From Shimia biformata (GTDB lineage Bacteria > Pseudomonadota > Alphaproteobacteria > Rhodobacterales > Rhodobacteraceae), in the NCBI RefSeq assembly GCF_016888515.1, contig NZ_JAFEJK010000002.1, positions 67,868 to 131,867 on the forward strand: DNA of 64,000 nucleotides, in the 5' to 3' direction. How positions within the stretch are numbered: position 1 is the stretch's first letter; every line of letters starts with the position of its first letter. The notes beneath the pieces were generated by a model, which did not search any database, was not told the origin of the DNA, and worked only from the letters and a program-made list of their open reading frames with translations. The translations under genes were made by a program, and so were the position numbers. Below, in pieces: positions 32,871 through 42,510 of this stretch.

Positions 32871-33788
32871 TCACTTGCCCCATTTCAGCGCGATCAGGTC
32901 CATGTCAGAGGCCAGTTGCAGCAGACGCTCGCGGGTTCGGTCTGACATCGGTTTCAACGGGTGGCGCACATGGTCGCTGCCGATCACGCCGCCTTCCATC
33001 ATCACTGTCTTGCAGGCGCGCAGACCGCATTGCCGGTTCTCGTGGTTGATCAGCGGCAGGCAGCGCGTCCAATGCGCCAGCGCCGCGTCCTTGTCACCCG
33101 CACGATAGGTTCGGATGATCTGCCCGATATGCTCGCATTGCAATCCCGACGTCATGGTGCCGGTGCAGCCCGCATCGAGATCGGCCAGCAGGGTCGCGGC
33201 CTCTTCGCCATCAAACGGGCCTTCGATGGCATCGCCGCCAGCCTCGATCAGAGCCGCCAGCTTGTCAGCGGCAAAGGGCATCTCCATCTTGAAATAGCGC
33301 ACCTGTTCCAGTTCTTTCGCCATCCGCACCAACAGCGGCACCGACAGCTGACAGCCCGACAGGGGCGCGTCTTGTACCATGATCGGGATCGAAATCGCGT
33401 CCGACACGGCCTGGAAATGCTCGTAGATGCCCGCCTCGGCAGGCACCAGCCCGACGCCATGATAAGGCGGCATCATCATCACCATCGCGGCACCCATCGC
33501 CTGCGCCGATTTTGCGCGTTCCACGACAATGCCGGTTGAGAAATGGCTGACCGTGACAATGACCGGCACCCGCCCCGCGACATGTTCCAGCGAAAGCCGC
33601 ATCAGAAGCGCGCGTTCGGCATCGGAAAGGACGAACTGTTCCGAGTAATTGGCAAGGATGCAGATCGCATCGACGCCCTGGTCGATCATGCAGTCAAGCA
33701 CGCGGCGCATGCCATCCTCGTCGACACGGCCATCTGCGTGGAACGGGGTGGGGGCGACGGGCAGAATTCCTGTGAGTGGTGTTTGCAT
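32871..33788 (-). CDS. araD: L-2-keto-3-deoxyarabonate dehydratase-like (DapA family)
   Basis: A 305-residue (beta/alpha)8 enzyme of the DHDPS/NAL family. ILANYSEQFVLSDAER near residue 45, VTVSHFSTG, MPPYHG and the Schiff-base lysine in RYFKMEMPFAADK fit L-KDA dehydratases, which turn L-2-keto-3-deoxyarabonate into 2-oxoglutarate semialdehyde; LPLINHENRQCGL also fits that group. Upstream genes encode the matching dehydrogenase and arabinonate dehydratase. An aldolase on keto-deoxy-galactonate is the alternative, since the same system imports galactose. It lies 30 bases after the dehydrogenase gene. Confidence 0.83.
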   Translation of the reverse strand: MQTPLTGILPVAPTPFHADGRVDEDGMRRVLDCMIDQGVDAICILANYSEQFVLSDAERALLMRLSLEHVAGRVPVIVTVSHFSTGIVVERAKSAQAMGAAMVMMMPPYHGVGLVPAEAGIYEHFQAVSDAISIPIMVQDAPLSGCQLSVPLLVRMAKELEQVRYFKMEMPFAADKLAALIEAGGDAIEGPFDGEEAATLLADLDAGCTGTMTSGLQCEHIGQIIRTYRAGDKDAALAHWTRCLPLINHENRQCGLRACKTVMMEGGVIGSDHVRHPLKPMSDRTRERLLQLASDMDLIALKWGK

Positions 33789-33818
33789 CGGTATTCCCGG
33801 TCAGATTCAGGTCAGGTT

Positions 33819-34745
33819 CTATTCAAAAAACGGGGCGACGACTTCGCGGCGGCCCAGAAGGAAGGCGTCCGCGACATGGCGCAGCGGTTCAAGGTCGACA
33901 TCGCTTTCGCCGGTGGCCAGAAGCCGCGCCATGCGCGCGTAAAGCCGGGGGTATTCACCCGACAGCGTGTCCTTGGCGGCCTTCTGTTCGGTGCCGTTGA
34001 CGATCATGCGCGCGCCGCCGTCTTCCAGCGTCAGCGTGCCGTGATCGGTCTCGGCCTCGATGCGCCAGGTCTGGTCGCCCTCCTGCCGCCAGTCAAAGAC
34101 CGCGCTGACATCGGCGCCGTCGGGATGGGCAAACCGCAGGTGCGCGGCAATCGGACCCTGCTTGTTTTCGGGCGTTTCCAGCACCGCATCGGTCAGGTGC
34201 AGCGTCTCCGGCATCAACCGGGTGACAATCGACAGCGCGTTGATGCCGGGGTCGAACACACCCAGCCCGCCGGGTTCCCAGATCCAGTCCTGTCCGGGAT
34301 GCCAGCGGCGCACGTCCTCTTTCCATGTGACGGTCAGCCGCTTCAACACCTTGCCCGTCAACCATTCCTTCGCCGGTTCGACCATCGTGGCCTCACGCGA
34401 ATGCCAGGTGGCAAACAGGGTGACGCGGAAGTCATTGGCCATCGCTGCCAGCTTGCGACACTCGGCAAGACTGGCGCCCGGCGGCTTTTCCAGCATGACG
34501 TGGCGGCCCGCCCGGATTGCGGCCTCCGCATAATCAAAGCGCGGCACCGGCGGCAGGCACAGCGACACGACGCGAATGTCCGGGCGCTGTTCCAGGAACT
34601 TGGTGAAATCCGAAAAGCTTTCGACCCCGTCCACTGATCCCTGCCGCGAGACGGTTGCGGTCAAATCCCAATCGGGTGATGCCGCGATTGCGGGGACATG
34701 CTGGTCCAGGGCGATCTTACCGACGCCGACAAGAGCGATGTTCAT
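33819..34745 (-). CDS. L-arabinose / D-galactose 1-dehydrogenase-like (Gfo/Idh/MocA)
   Basis: A 308-residue dehydrogenase that oxidises aldose C1 to the lactone. Its length and the segments ALVGVGKIALDQHVPAI, LEKPPGASLAE and GQDWIWEPGGLGVFDPGIN match the L-arabinose/D-galactose 1-dehydrogenases. EKP gives the conserved lysine. I take ATG 34745, sharing a base with the dehydratase stop (TGATG), rather than the TTG one codon earlier. No lactonase gene is found in this operon, so the lactone may open on its own or by an enzyme elsewhere. Confidence 0.83.
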   Translation of the reverse strand: MNIALVGVGKIALDQHVPAIAASPDWDLTATVSRQGSVDGVESFSDFTKFLEQRPDIRVVSLCLPPVPRFDYAEAAIRAGRHVMLEKPPGASLAECRKLAAMANDFRVTLFATWHSREATMVEPAKEWLTGKVLKRLTVTWKEDVRRWHPGQDWIWEPGGLGVFDPGINALSIVTRLMPETLHLTDAVLETPENKQGPIAAHLRFAHPDGADVSAVFDWRQEGDQTWRIEAETDHGTLTLEDGGARMIVNGTEQKAAKDTLSGEYPRLYARMARLLATGESDVDLEPLRHVADAFLLGRREVVAPFFE

Positions 34746-36487
34746 CAATGCGAGTCCTTTCCGACAGGGCTGCCCCGGCAGCCTTTGAGAAAGTCGAGAT
34801 CGGCCCCGGTATCGGCGCCTTCGACATGGGCCTGATGCATCCAGGCATAGCCGCTGGTGGCCTGCTCATGGCTGGGTTGCCAGGACGACAGGCGGTCGGC
34901 GAGTTCCGCATCGGAAATGTCCAGATGCAGCCGCCGCGCGGCAACATCGACCTCGATCATGTCACCATTGCGGACCACTGCCAGCGGGCCACCCGCCGCC
35001 GCCTCGGGCGAGGTGTGCAGGATCACGGTGCCATAGGCCGTGCCGGACATGCGCGCATCGGAAATGCGGATCATGTCGGTGATGCCTTTCTTCAGCACCT
35101 TGGGCGGCAGGCCCATGTTGCCGACCTCGGCCATGCCGGGATAGCCCTTGGGCCCGCAGTTCTTCAGCACCAGAACGCAGGTTTCGTCAACGTCCAGCGC
35201 GTCGTCATTGATCTTGGCCTTGTAGTCGTCGATGTCCTCGAACACCACGGCGCGGCCACGATGTTTCAGCAGGTGTTCTGACGCCGCCGACGGTTTCAGC
35301 ACAGCGCCCTTGGGCGCAAGGTTGCCGCGCAGAACGGCAATACCGCCCTGCGGGGTCAGCGCCCTCTCCACGGGTCGGATCACGTCGGTGTTGTGGTTCA
35401 CCGCACCCTTGACCTCGTCCCAGATCGCTCCGCCGGAAACGGTCAGCGCGTCCTTGTGCAAAAGCCCGGCTTCGCCAAGGTGCCGCAGCACGACGGGCAG
35501 GCCCCCGGCATAGAAGAACTCTTCCATCAGATAGTCGCCCGACGGCATCAGGTTGACGATGGTGGCAATGTCGCGCCCGCAGCGGTCCCAGTCGTCCAGC
35601 GTGAAATCCACCCCGACCCGGCCCGCAATCGCCAGCAGATGCACCACCGCGTTGGTCGAGCCGCCAATCGCGCCATTGGTGCGCACGGCGTTTTCGAACG
35701 CCTGTTTGGTCAGGATGTCGGACGGTTTCAGGTCATCCTTGACCATCTGAACGATCCGACGGCCTGACAGTTGCGCCATAGCCCGGCGGCGGCTGTCCAC
35801 GGCGGGGATCGCCGCGTTGCCCGACAGGGCCATGCCAAGCGCCTCGGCCATCGACGCCATGCTGGACGCCGTGCCCATGGTGTTGCACGACCCCGATGAC
35901 CGCGACATGGACTGTTCCGCCTCAAGGAACTCGTCCTGCGTCATCTCCCCGGCTTTCACCGCTTCCGAGAACTTCCACAGATGCGTGCCCGAGCCGACCC
36001 GCTCGCCCTGGAAATACCCGTTCAGCATCGGACCGCCCGAGACCACGATCGACGGCAGGTCGGTCGAAGCGGCGGCCATCAACAGCGACGGCGTGGTCTT
36101 GTCACAGCCCACCAGCAACACCGCGCCGTCAATCGGCTGACCGCGCATCTGTTCCTCGATGGCAAGCGCGGCCAGGTTGCGGAACATCATCGCCGTCGGG
36201 CGGAAGGTGTTTTCACTGGCTGAGAACGCCGGCACCTCGACCGGAAACCCTCCGGCCTCCCAGATGCCGGCCTTCACCTTCTCGGCCAGTTCCCGCAGGT
36301 GACCGTTGCAGGGCGTCAGGTCGGACCATGTGTTCAGGATGCCGATCACGGGGCGGCCGTCGAACAGGTCGTCCGGGTAGCCCTGGTTCTTCATCCAGCC
36401 ACGGTGATAGATCGTGTCCCGCGAGGTGCCGCCATACCATTCCTGGCTGCGCAGACGCCGTGGCCATGTTGCCGGTTTGAACGTCAT
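34745..36487 (-). CDS. L-arabinonate dehydratase-like (IlvD/Edd family)
   Basis: A 580-residue iron-sulfur dehydratase. The cluster cysteines are in TPCNGH (about residue 60), GCDKTTPS (about 128) and SSGSCNTMGTASSMA (about 200). WYGGTSRDTIYHRGWMKNQG at the start and the length fit the pentonate/hexonate branch rather than dihydroxy-acid dehydratase (IlvD) itself. It would dehydrate L-arabinonate, possibly also galactonate, to the 2-keto-3-deoxy acid. It is four bases after gguB and runs into the dehydrogenase gene. Confidence 0.87.
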   Translation of the reverse strand: MTFKPATWPRRLRSQEWYGGTSRDTIYHRGWMKNQGYPDDLFDGRPVIGILNTWSDLTPCNGHLRELAEKVKAGIWEAGGFPVEVPAFSASENTFRPTAMMFRNLAALAIEEQMRGQPIDGAVLLVGCDKTTPSLLMAAASTDLPSIVVSGGPMLNGYFQGERVGSGTHLWKFSEAVKAGEMTQDEFLEAEQSMSRSSGSCNTMGTASSMASMAEALGMALSGNAAIPAVDSRRRAMAQLSGRRIVQMVKDDLKPSDILTKQAFENAVRTNGAIGGSTNAVVHLLAIAGRVGVDFTLDDWDRCGRDIATIVNLMPSGDYLMEEFFYAGGLPVVLRHLGEAGLLHKDALTVSGGAIWDEVKGAVNHNTDVIRPVERALTPQGGIAVLRGNLAPKGAVLKPSAASEHLLKHRGRAVVFEDIDDYKAKINDDALDVDETCVLVLKNCGPKGYPGMAEVGNMGLPPKVLKKGITDMIRISDARMSGTAYGTVILHTSPEAAAGGPLAVVRNGDMIEVDVAARRLHLDISDAELADRLSSWQPSHEQATSGYAWMHQAHVEGADTGADLDFLKGCRGSPVGKDSH

Positions 36488-36491
36488 TGCG

Positions 36492-37727
36492 TCAGGCCTG
36501 CTTGGATTTGTTGTAGACGTCGAAGATGACTGCGGCCAGAAGCACCAGGCCTTTGATCATCTGCTGATAGTCGATGCCGATACCAAGGATCGACATGCCG
36601 TTGTTCAGAACCCCCATCAGGAAGGCCCCGACCACCGCGCCGACGATCTTGCCGACACCGCCCGACATCGACGCCCCGCCGATGAACACCGCCGCAATCA
36701 CGTCCAGCTCCAGCGCGAAGCCCGCTTTCGGCGTGGCCGAGTTCAGGCGGGCGGCAAAGACCATGCCCGCGATGGCCGCAAGGACGCCCATGTTGACGAA
36801 GGCCAGGAAGGTCAGCCGCTCGGTTTTGACACCCGACAGTTTTGCTGCCTTCTCGTTACCCCCCAGCGCATAGATACGGCGGCCGGTGACGGTGCGTTCG
36901 GTGAAGAAGGCGTAAAGGATCGTCAGGATGCCCATGGTGATCAGGACGTTCGGCAAACCCCGGAAGGTCGACAGCTTGAACAGGATGAAGACCAAGGCAA
37001 AGGCGATGATCCCGACCCGCGCCCAGAAGAATCCGTTGGGTTCGACCTCCATGCCATAGGCCCGGTTCTGCGCCCGTTTCTTCAATTCGAGCGACAGGAT
37101 CAGCGCGGCGGCAATCAGCCCGGCCCCCAGCGCAAGAACGTTGACCCGGCGCTGGCCCAAAAGCTCGGCAATGCCTTCGCCAAAGGCGGCGGGGAAAATG
37201 TCCGGAACGAAACCGTTTGCGATCATCTGAAACTCGCGCGGGAACGGACCCAGTGACTGGCCTTCCAGAAGCCACAGGGATGCCCCCCGGAACACCAGCA
37301 TGCCCGCCAGTGTCACGATGAACGAGGGGATCTTCCAATAGGCGATCCAATAGCCCTGCGCCGCCCCGATCAGGCCGCCGGCAAGGATACAGGTGGCGAT
37401 GGTCACGCCTGTCGACTGGTCAAACTCGACGATCATCACCGCCGCAAGGGCTCCGACGAACCCCATGACCGAACCGACCGACAGGTCGATGTGCCCGGCA
37501 ACGATCACGATCAGCATCCCCAGCGCCATGATCACGATATAACTGTTCTGCAACAACAGGTTGGTGACGTTGACCGGCTTCAACAGCGTGCCATTCGTCA
37601 CGATCTGGAAAAAGGCCATGATCGCGATCAGCGCGAACAGAAGCCCGTATTCCCTGAGGTGCCGCGCCAGATAAGCGCCGATGCCCTGTCCCTTTTCGGG
37701 TGTTTGCGTGTCTTGCGCGATGTCCAT
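36492..37727 (-). CDS. gguB: Multiple-monosaccharide ABC permease GguB
   Basis: A 411-residue permease with about ten membrane helices. The N-terminal LARHLREYGLLFALIAIMAFF, AGHIDLSVGSVMGF, and the FIGGASMSGGVGKIVGAVVGA segment are typical of the XylH/GguB branch. It pairs with GguA and takes ligand from ChvE. It lies 12 bases after gguA. A longer central hydrophilic loop (about residues 215-250, LELKKRAQNRAYGMEV) is a normal feature of the group. Confidence 0.9.
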   Translation of the reverse strand: MDIAQDTQTPEKGQGIGAYLARHLREYGLLFALIAIMAFFQIVTNGTLLKPVNVTNLLLQNSYIVIMALGMLIVIVAGHIDLSVGSVMGFVGALAAVMIVEFDQSTGVTIATCILAGGLIGAAQGYWIAYWKIPSFIVTLAGMLVFRGASLWLLEGQSLGPFPREFQMIANGFVPDIFPAAFGEGIAELLGQRRVNVLALGAGLIAAALILSLELKKRAQNRAYGMEVEPNGFFWARVGIIAFALVFILFKLSTFRGLPNVLITMGILTILYAFFTERTVTGRRIYALGGNEKAAKLSGVKTERLTFLAFVNMGVLAAIAGMVFAARLNSATPKAGFALELDVIAAVFIGGASMSGGVGKIVGAVVGAFLMGVLNNGMSILGIGIDYQQMIKGLVLLAAVIFDVYNKSKQA

Positions 37728-37739
37728 CGTCGCCTCCCC

Positions 37740-39260
37740 TTAATCCGTCACGATGAGCGACATGATGGCTTCCTGGCTGGCATCCTTTGCCGTCAGTTCG
37801 CCCACGAATGCGCCCTCGTTCATCACGTAAATTCTATCGCACATGCCCAGAAGCTCGGGCATCTCGGACGAGATCATCAAGACGCCCTTCCCCTGGGCGC
37901 TGAGGTCATTGATGATCCCATAGATCTCGAACTTGGCGCCTACGTCGATGCCGCGCGTCGGTTCGTCGAGGATCAGCACCTCGGGACCGGCAAACAGCCA
38001 TTTCGACAGGACAACCTTCTGCTGGTTCCCGCCCGACAGGTTCACAACCCGCTGGAACACACCCGGCGTTCGGATGTTCAGTGCTTTGCGGTATTTGTCG
38101 GCGACCTGCGTTTCCGCAGCCTCCTGCAGCACCTGCCCGCGCGACACTTCTTCCAGGTTCGACAGGGTGATGTTGCGCTGGATCGTTTCATCCAGGATCA
38201 ACCCCAGCGCCTTGCGGTCCTCGGTCACATAGGCCAGCCCCGCATCAATGGCGCGACTCACCGTCGAGACATCCACGGGCTGCCCGCGCATCTCGACTGT
38301 GCCGGAGATCTTCTGGCCATAGGCGCGCCCGAACAGGCTCATCGCCAGTTCGGTGCGGCCTGCGCCCATCAACCCGGCGATGCCCACAACTTCGCCCGCG
38401 CGGACGCTGAGATTGACGTTCTCGATCACCTGGCGGTCTGCGTGCAGCGGGTGAAACACGTTCCAGTCGCGCACCGTCAACAGCTCGTCCCCCGAGCGGC
38501 GTTCCCGTGCCGGATAGCGCTGGGCCATGTCGCGGCCCACCATGTCGCGCACGATTCGGTCTTCGGAAACCTTCTCGGCGCGGGCATCCATCGACGAAAC
38601 CGATGTGCCGTCGCGGATCACCGTGATCTTGTCGGCGACGCGACGCACCTCATTCAGCTTGTGACTGATGATGATCTGGGTGACACCCTGCGCCTTGAGT
38701 TCCAGCATCAGGTCCAGCAACGCCTGGCTGTCGGCCTCGGACAGGGCCGCGGTCGGCTCGTCCAGGATCAAAAGGCGCACTTCCTTCGACAGCGCCTTGG
38801 CGATCTCGACCAATTGCTGTTTGCCCACGCCCAGCTTGTCGATCAGCGTGCCGGGGGCTTCGCTCAGACCGACCTTCTTCAGCAACTCGACGGTGCGGCG
38901 GTCGGTTTCACGCCAGTTAATGACGCCACCCTTGGCGCGTTCATTGCCCAGAAAGATATTCTCGGCAATCGACAGAAGCGGCACCAGCGCCAGTTCCTGG
39001 TGAATGATGATGATGCCTTTCGCCTCGCTGTCGGCGATATTGGCAAACTGGGCAAGCTCTCCGTCATAGTGGATCTCGCCGTCATAGCTGCCTGCGGGAT
39101 AGACCCCGGACAGGACTTTCATCAGGGTGGATTTGCCTGCGCCGTTCTCACCGACCAGCGCGAGGATCTCGCCGCTGTCCACCGTAAGATCGACCTGGTC
39201 CAGCGCTTTCACACCCGGAAATTCTTTGGTGATGCCACGCATCTCTAGAAGCGCCGACAT
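37740..39260 (-). CDS. gguA: Multiple-monosaccharide ABC ATPase GguA
   Basis: A 506-residue fusion of two ATPase domains. The first has Walker [13 protein letters not shown] near residue 38, signature [15 protein letters not shown] and Walker [11 protein letters not shown]. The second, from about residue 260, keeps [15 protein letters not shown] and [11 protein letters not shown] but has a degenerate Walker A ([10 protein letters not shown]), as usual in sugar ATPases of this type. Start ATG 39260 follows GGAGG; the longer frame has no family match. A hairpin at 39293 separates it from chvE. Confidence 0.92.
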   Translation of the reverse strand: MSALLEMRGITKEFPGVKALDQVDLTVDSGEILALVGENGAGKSTLMKVLSGVYPAGSYDGEIHYDGELAQFANIADSEAKGIIIIHQELALVPLLSIAENIFLGNERAKGGVINWRETDRRTVELLKKVGLSEAPGTLIDKLGVGKQQLVEIAKALSKEVRLLILDEPTAALSEADSQALLDLMLELKAQGVTQIIISHKLNEVRRVADKITVIRDGTSVSSMDARAEKVSEDRIVRDMVGRDMAQRYPARERRSGDELLTVRDWNVFHPLHADRQVIENVNLSVRAGEVVGIAGLMGAGRTELAMSLFGRAYGQKISGTVEMRGQPVDVSTVSRAIDAGLAYVTEDRKALGLILDETIQRNITLSNLEEVSRGQVLQEAAETQVADKYRKALNIRTPGVFQRVVNLSGGNQQKVVLSKWLFAGPEVLILDEPTRGIDVGAKFEIYGIINDLSAQGKGVLMISSEMPELLGMCDRIYVMNEGAFVGELTAKDASQEAIMSLIVTD

Positions 39261-39292
39261 GCGCAGTCCTCCCTCACCCCATGGTCTCCCTA

Positions 39293-39319
39293 GGCGCATC
39301 CGCAAGAAGCGGACGCGCC
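39293..39319 (-). other. Intercistronic stem-loop between chvE and gguA
   Basis: Stem GGCGCATCCGC / GCGGACGCGCC (11 bp, one wobble pair) with AAGAA loop, extended outward by CTCCC / GGGAG. It lies directly after the binding protein gene on the minus strand and lacks a strong T tract. Confidence 0.65.
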
Positions 39320-39341
39320 CCGGGGAGTGTCGTTCAGCCGA

Positions 39342-40388
39342 TTACTTCAGCTGGTCCATCGTATAGTAACCCGACCCGATGATGATCTCTTCCCAGTTCG
39401 ACATATCGACCGAGACCGGCTCAAGCAGGTAGGAGGGGATGACCTTGACGCCATTGTCATAGGTGGTGGTGTCGTTGATCTCGGGCTCGCCGCCTTTCAG
39501 AAGCGCCTCGACCATGCCGACGGTCACACGCGCCAGTTCGCGGGTGTCCTTGAACACGGTCGAATACTGTTCGCCTGCCAGCATCGACTTGATCGAGCGG
39601 ACCTCGGCGTCCTGACCGGTGACGATCGGCATTGCCAGGTCGCCCGAGCCATAGCCGACGCCCTTCAGCGACGAGATGATGCCGATGGACAGTCCGTCAT
39701 AAGGGGCCAGAACGCCATGCACCTGCGCATCAGTGTAATGCGCCGACAAAAGGTTATCCATGCGCGCCTGCGCCACCGCGCCGTCCCAGCGCAGGGTGCC
39801 GACGGTGTCCATGCCCATCTGACCCGAAACGATGTTGATCGTACCCGCGTCGATCAGCGGCTGCAGCACCGACATCGCGCCGTTGTAGAAGAAATAGGCG
39901 TTGTTGTCGTCCGGCGAGCCGCCGAACAGTTCGACATTATAGGGGCCGTCGCCAAAGCGTTCTTTCAGACCGCTGACCAGCGACGATGCCTGCTGAACGC
40001 CAACCTTGAAGTTGTCGAAAGTGGCGTAATAGTCGACATATTCGCTGTCACGGATCAGGCGGTCATAGGCAATCGTCTTGATCCCGGCGAAATGCGCGTT
40101 TTCCAGCGCGTTCGACAGGGTGGTGCCGTCAATGGCGGCGATCACCAGCACGTCGACGCCGTTGGTGATCATGTTCTCGATCTGCGCCAGCTGGTTGGGG
40201 ATGTCGTCCTCTGCATATTGCAGGATGGTCTCATAACCCGCGGCCTCGAATTGCTCGACCATCGAGTTGCCGTCGGAAATCCAGCGCGACGAGGATTGGG
40301 TCGGCATCGCGATGCCAACGGTTTCTGCCATGGCCGCGAAACCGGTCACGGCCATCGCGGTCGAAGCTAGCAAGAGTTTCAGTTTCAT
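39342..40388 (-). CDS. chvE: ChvE-like multiple-sugar-binding protein
   Basis: A periplasmic sugar-binding protein of 348 residues. The signal peptide is [20 protein letters not shown], cleaved near residue 21. [47 protein letters not shown] and the C-terminal YTMDQLK match ChvE, which binds galactose, arabinose, glucose and related aldoses in Agrobacterium. GGGAGGAAG is the ribosome site. It is first in the operon and divergent from the GbpR-like regulator. Confidence 0.9.
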   Translation of the reverse strand: MKLKLLLASTAMAVTGFAAMAETVGIAMPTQSSSRWISDGNSMVEQFEAAGYETILQYAEDDIPNQLAQIENMITNGVDVLVIAAIDGTTLSNALENAHFAGIKTIAYDRLIRDSEYVDYYATFDNFKVGVQQASSLVSGLKERFGDGPYNVELFGGSPDDNNAYFFYNGAMSVLQPLIDAGTINIVSGQMGMDTVGTLRWDGAVAQARMDNLLSAHYTDAQVHGVLAPYDGLSIGIISSLKGVGYGSGDLAMPIVTGQDAEVRSIKSMLAGEQYSTVFKDTRELARVTVGMVEALLKGGEPEINDTTTYDNGVKVIPSYLLEPVSVDMSNWEEIIIGSGYYTMDQLK

Positions 40389-40546
40389 TTGGTTCTTCCT
40401 CCCATCAAAACGTCGTGCTGCCTGACCCGAGTGGTCTGTGACCTGGGCGGCGGCCGACATGAAAACTGGTTTAGGCTGGAATCACATTACGGTAAAATTT
40501 CCATGTCGCCATTGTGCATATCAAAAATGTTATGTAATTCTGCCCC
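40389..40546. promoter_or_regulatory. chvE / gbpR divergent promoter region
   Basis: AT-rich segment at about 40485-40545 contains TTACGGTAA and TTATGTAATTC patterns, suitable for LysR T-N11-A sites. I cannot place boxes with certainty. Confidence 0.4.
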
Positions 40547-41464
40547 ATGGACCTTGTGCATCGGATCAAACCCAAACATCTCGAACTTTTGCTGAGGATT
40601 GCCGAAACCGGGCAGTTGCAGGTAGCGGCGCGTGACGCCGCGATGTCTCAGCCCGCCGCGTCCCGCATCTTGGCTAACCTTGAAAACACTCTGGATGCCA
40701 AGCTGTTCGAACGCCACCCGCTGGGTATGGAACTGACCCCTGCAGGTCATGTGTTTGTGCGCCACGCCCGCGTTGTCCTGTCCGAGTTGCGCACCCTCGG
40801 GGACGAGTTGCAAAGCCTCAAGACCGGAGCGCTTGGCAACGTGCGTATCGGCGCGGTGACCGGGCCTGCCGTCGGGATGCTGATGCCGGCGCTGCAGTCC
40901 ATTCTGCAGCGCTATCCCGATCTTAATGTGTCGGTTGATGTTGCCCCCTCAAGCGAATTGATGCGCAGGCTGGACGAGACGCGGTATGATTTCGTCATCG
41001 GGCGCGCACCAAAGGGACAGGAACCCCACGACTATCGCCTGCATCCCGGACGCATCGAAAAGGTCAAGCTGCTGGTCCACGAAACCCACCCGTTGGCCGG
41101 GGCGACGGGGACGCCGCTTGAGGTGCTTCATGACTATTCCTGGGTCATGCAGGACGTCGGAAATCCGATCCGCGAGGCCGTCGAAGGCGCGTTTATTTCC
41201 AAGGGTCTGGATGTTCCGCCGCGGGTGCTGAACTCGTCTTCGCTGCTGGTCGGGCTGGCGCAGGTGGCGAATGGCGATACCATTGCGCCCCATTCCGAAG
41301 AGGTAGTGAACCTGTTGCTGTCCGAACCCATCGGCGCAAAACTGGCGACGATCCCGATCCGCGAGCCGATCATCGTTGCCCCCTATTTCGTGATTCAGAA
41401 CCGCTGGCGGAAACTGCCCCGCGCCGTCGAAATGGTGCTAGAGGAAGTGCTGACCCGAATGTGA
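40547..41464 (+). CDS. gbpR: LysR family regulator, GbpR-like
   Basis: A 305-residue LysR regulator. The helix-turn-helix QVAARDAAMSQPAASRILANLENTL is at about residues 28-52, and the periplasmic-binding-like effector domain starts near 95 (GNVRIGAVTGPAVG). Its position, divergent from chvE, and the start HRIKPKHLELLLRIAETG fit GbpR, the galactose-binding-protein regulator that activates chvE with L-arabinose, D-fucose or D-galactose. It converges with the PgtC-like gene with five bases between stops. Confidence 0.85.
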   Translation: MDLVHRIKPKHLELLLRIAETGQLQVAARDAAMSQPAASRILANLENTLDAKLFERHPLGMELTPAGHVFVRHARVVLSELRTLGDELQSLKTGALGNVRIGAVTGPAVGMLMPALQSILQRYPDLNVSVDVAPSSELMRRLDETRYDFVIGRAPKGQEPHDYRLHPGRIEKVKLLVHETHPLAGATGTPLEVLHDYSWVMQDVGNPIREAVEGAFISKGLDVPPRVLNSSSLLVGLAQVANGDTIAPHSEEVVNLLLSEPIGAKLATIPIREPIIVAPYFVIQNRWRKLPRAVEMVLEEVLTRM

Positions 41465-41469
41465 CCGCC

Positions 41470-42510
41470 TCAGTTCTGTTCGATGGCGTTTTCCCATTCC
41501 GCTAGGAAGGCGCGGCGCTTCAACTGATCGAGAAACACCAAAAGCCCCGGTCCGATGCGGATACGGTTCAGCGCGGTGCCAAGCTGGGTCAGATTGATGT
41601 CGGTGTGGGTCAGCGGACGCGCCTGCGGACCATGGGCCATTTGCAGCAGATGGTCGACAAACGCCGCCGCAAGGTCCGGGGCGGGGGCATTTTCCGGAAT
41701 CATCGCCGTGCGCAGCATGACAGTGGTGAAATCCGTCGGCAGCACGATTGCGAATTCGTCCCGGTCGCTGCGATTGGCGGCATAACTGCCCAGGACATTA
41801 TAGGCGATCAGCAATTCCCCGGATTTCACCGCGTCGATCATCTCAGACGAACAGCAATAGAGACGGGCTCCAAGCCTGCCCATGACTTCGGTTAGCCGCC
41901 AATAGGTCTCGGACGCGCGCGTGTCCTGCGTCGCGAACAGGTAGCCCAGACCGGATTGACGGATGTCATAGGTGCCGACCTTGCCGCGAAACCGGTCGGG
42001 ATGCTGACGCAGAAGGTTAATCAGGTCATGGCGGCTTTGGGGAACGGGCAGGGCGCCAAGCGCGGTCTTCGACAGGATGATCGTCGCGGGCTCCTGGGTG
42101 AAGGCAAACAGCATGTCATTCCAGACCGCCCAATCGGGTAGCATTTCGGTCACATCCGACTGGTGCCGCATCGCGCGACCGTCATTGGCCAGCTTGGTCT
42201 GCAGGTCCATCGCGCTTGAAATCACCACGTCGAATTGATTGGCCGCATTCGTGACCGCGCCCGACAACTCGGTTGAACTGGCCACGGTATAATCCACCGT
42301 GACCTCTGGGTTGGCGGAAAGGAACGCCGCGATCATCGGTTCGAAAAACGTGATATCCGCAGTCGAGATGATGCGGATTTCGCGCGCCGCACCGGGATCG
42401 CCGAACCGGGCGTGGTCCTCGATCTCGAAGGCGTGCAGCGTGCCCGCGATCCAAGTTGCACAGACCGCAAAAGCGATGGTCAGGACTGGGGAAATTGCAG
42501 GGTGACGCAT
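41470..42510 (-). CDS. PgtC-like periplasmic binding protein (sensor partner of the kinase)
   Basis: A 346-residue protein of the iron(III)/phosphonate type 2 binding family. It has a signal peptide (SPVLTIAFAVCATWIAG, cleaved after LHA at residue 27). EIRIISTADITFFEPMI and TELSGAVTNAANQFDVVISS are typical of PgtC/AfuA-like proteins. It lacks a matching ABC permease, and its start overlaps the kinase gene by 31 bases behind an AGGAGG site. As in the PgtABC phosphoglycerate system, it probably binds the signal in the periplasm and modulates the kinase. Ligand unknown; tricarboxylate is inferred from tctCBA. Confidence 0.78.
   Translation of the reverse strand: MRHPAISPVLTIAFAVCATWIAGTLHAFEIEDHARFGDPGAAREIRIISTADITFFEPMIAAFLSANPEVTVDYTVASSTELSGAVTNAANQFDVVISSAMDLQTKLANDGRAMRHQSDVTEMLPDWAVWNDMLFAFTQEPATIILSKTALGALPVPQSRHDLINLLRQHPDRFRGKVGTYDIRQSGLGYLFATQDTRASETYWRLTEVMGRLGARLYCCSSEMIDAVKSGELLIAYNVLGSYAANRSDRDEFAIVLPTDFTTVMLRTAMIPENAPAPDLAAAFVDHLLQMAHGPQARPLTHTDINLTQLGTALNRIRIGPGLLVFLDQLKRRAFLAEWENAIEQN

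Noticed and set aside
34745-36487. Dihydroxy-acid dehydratase IlvD of branched-chain amino acid synthesis
   Set aside because: Position in chvE-gguAB operon and N-terminal pattern fit the sugar acid branch.
37491-39248. 585-codon plus-strand frame opposite gguA
   Set aside because: Shadow of a gene with Walker motifs; the composition is not protein-like.
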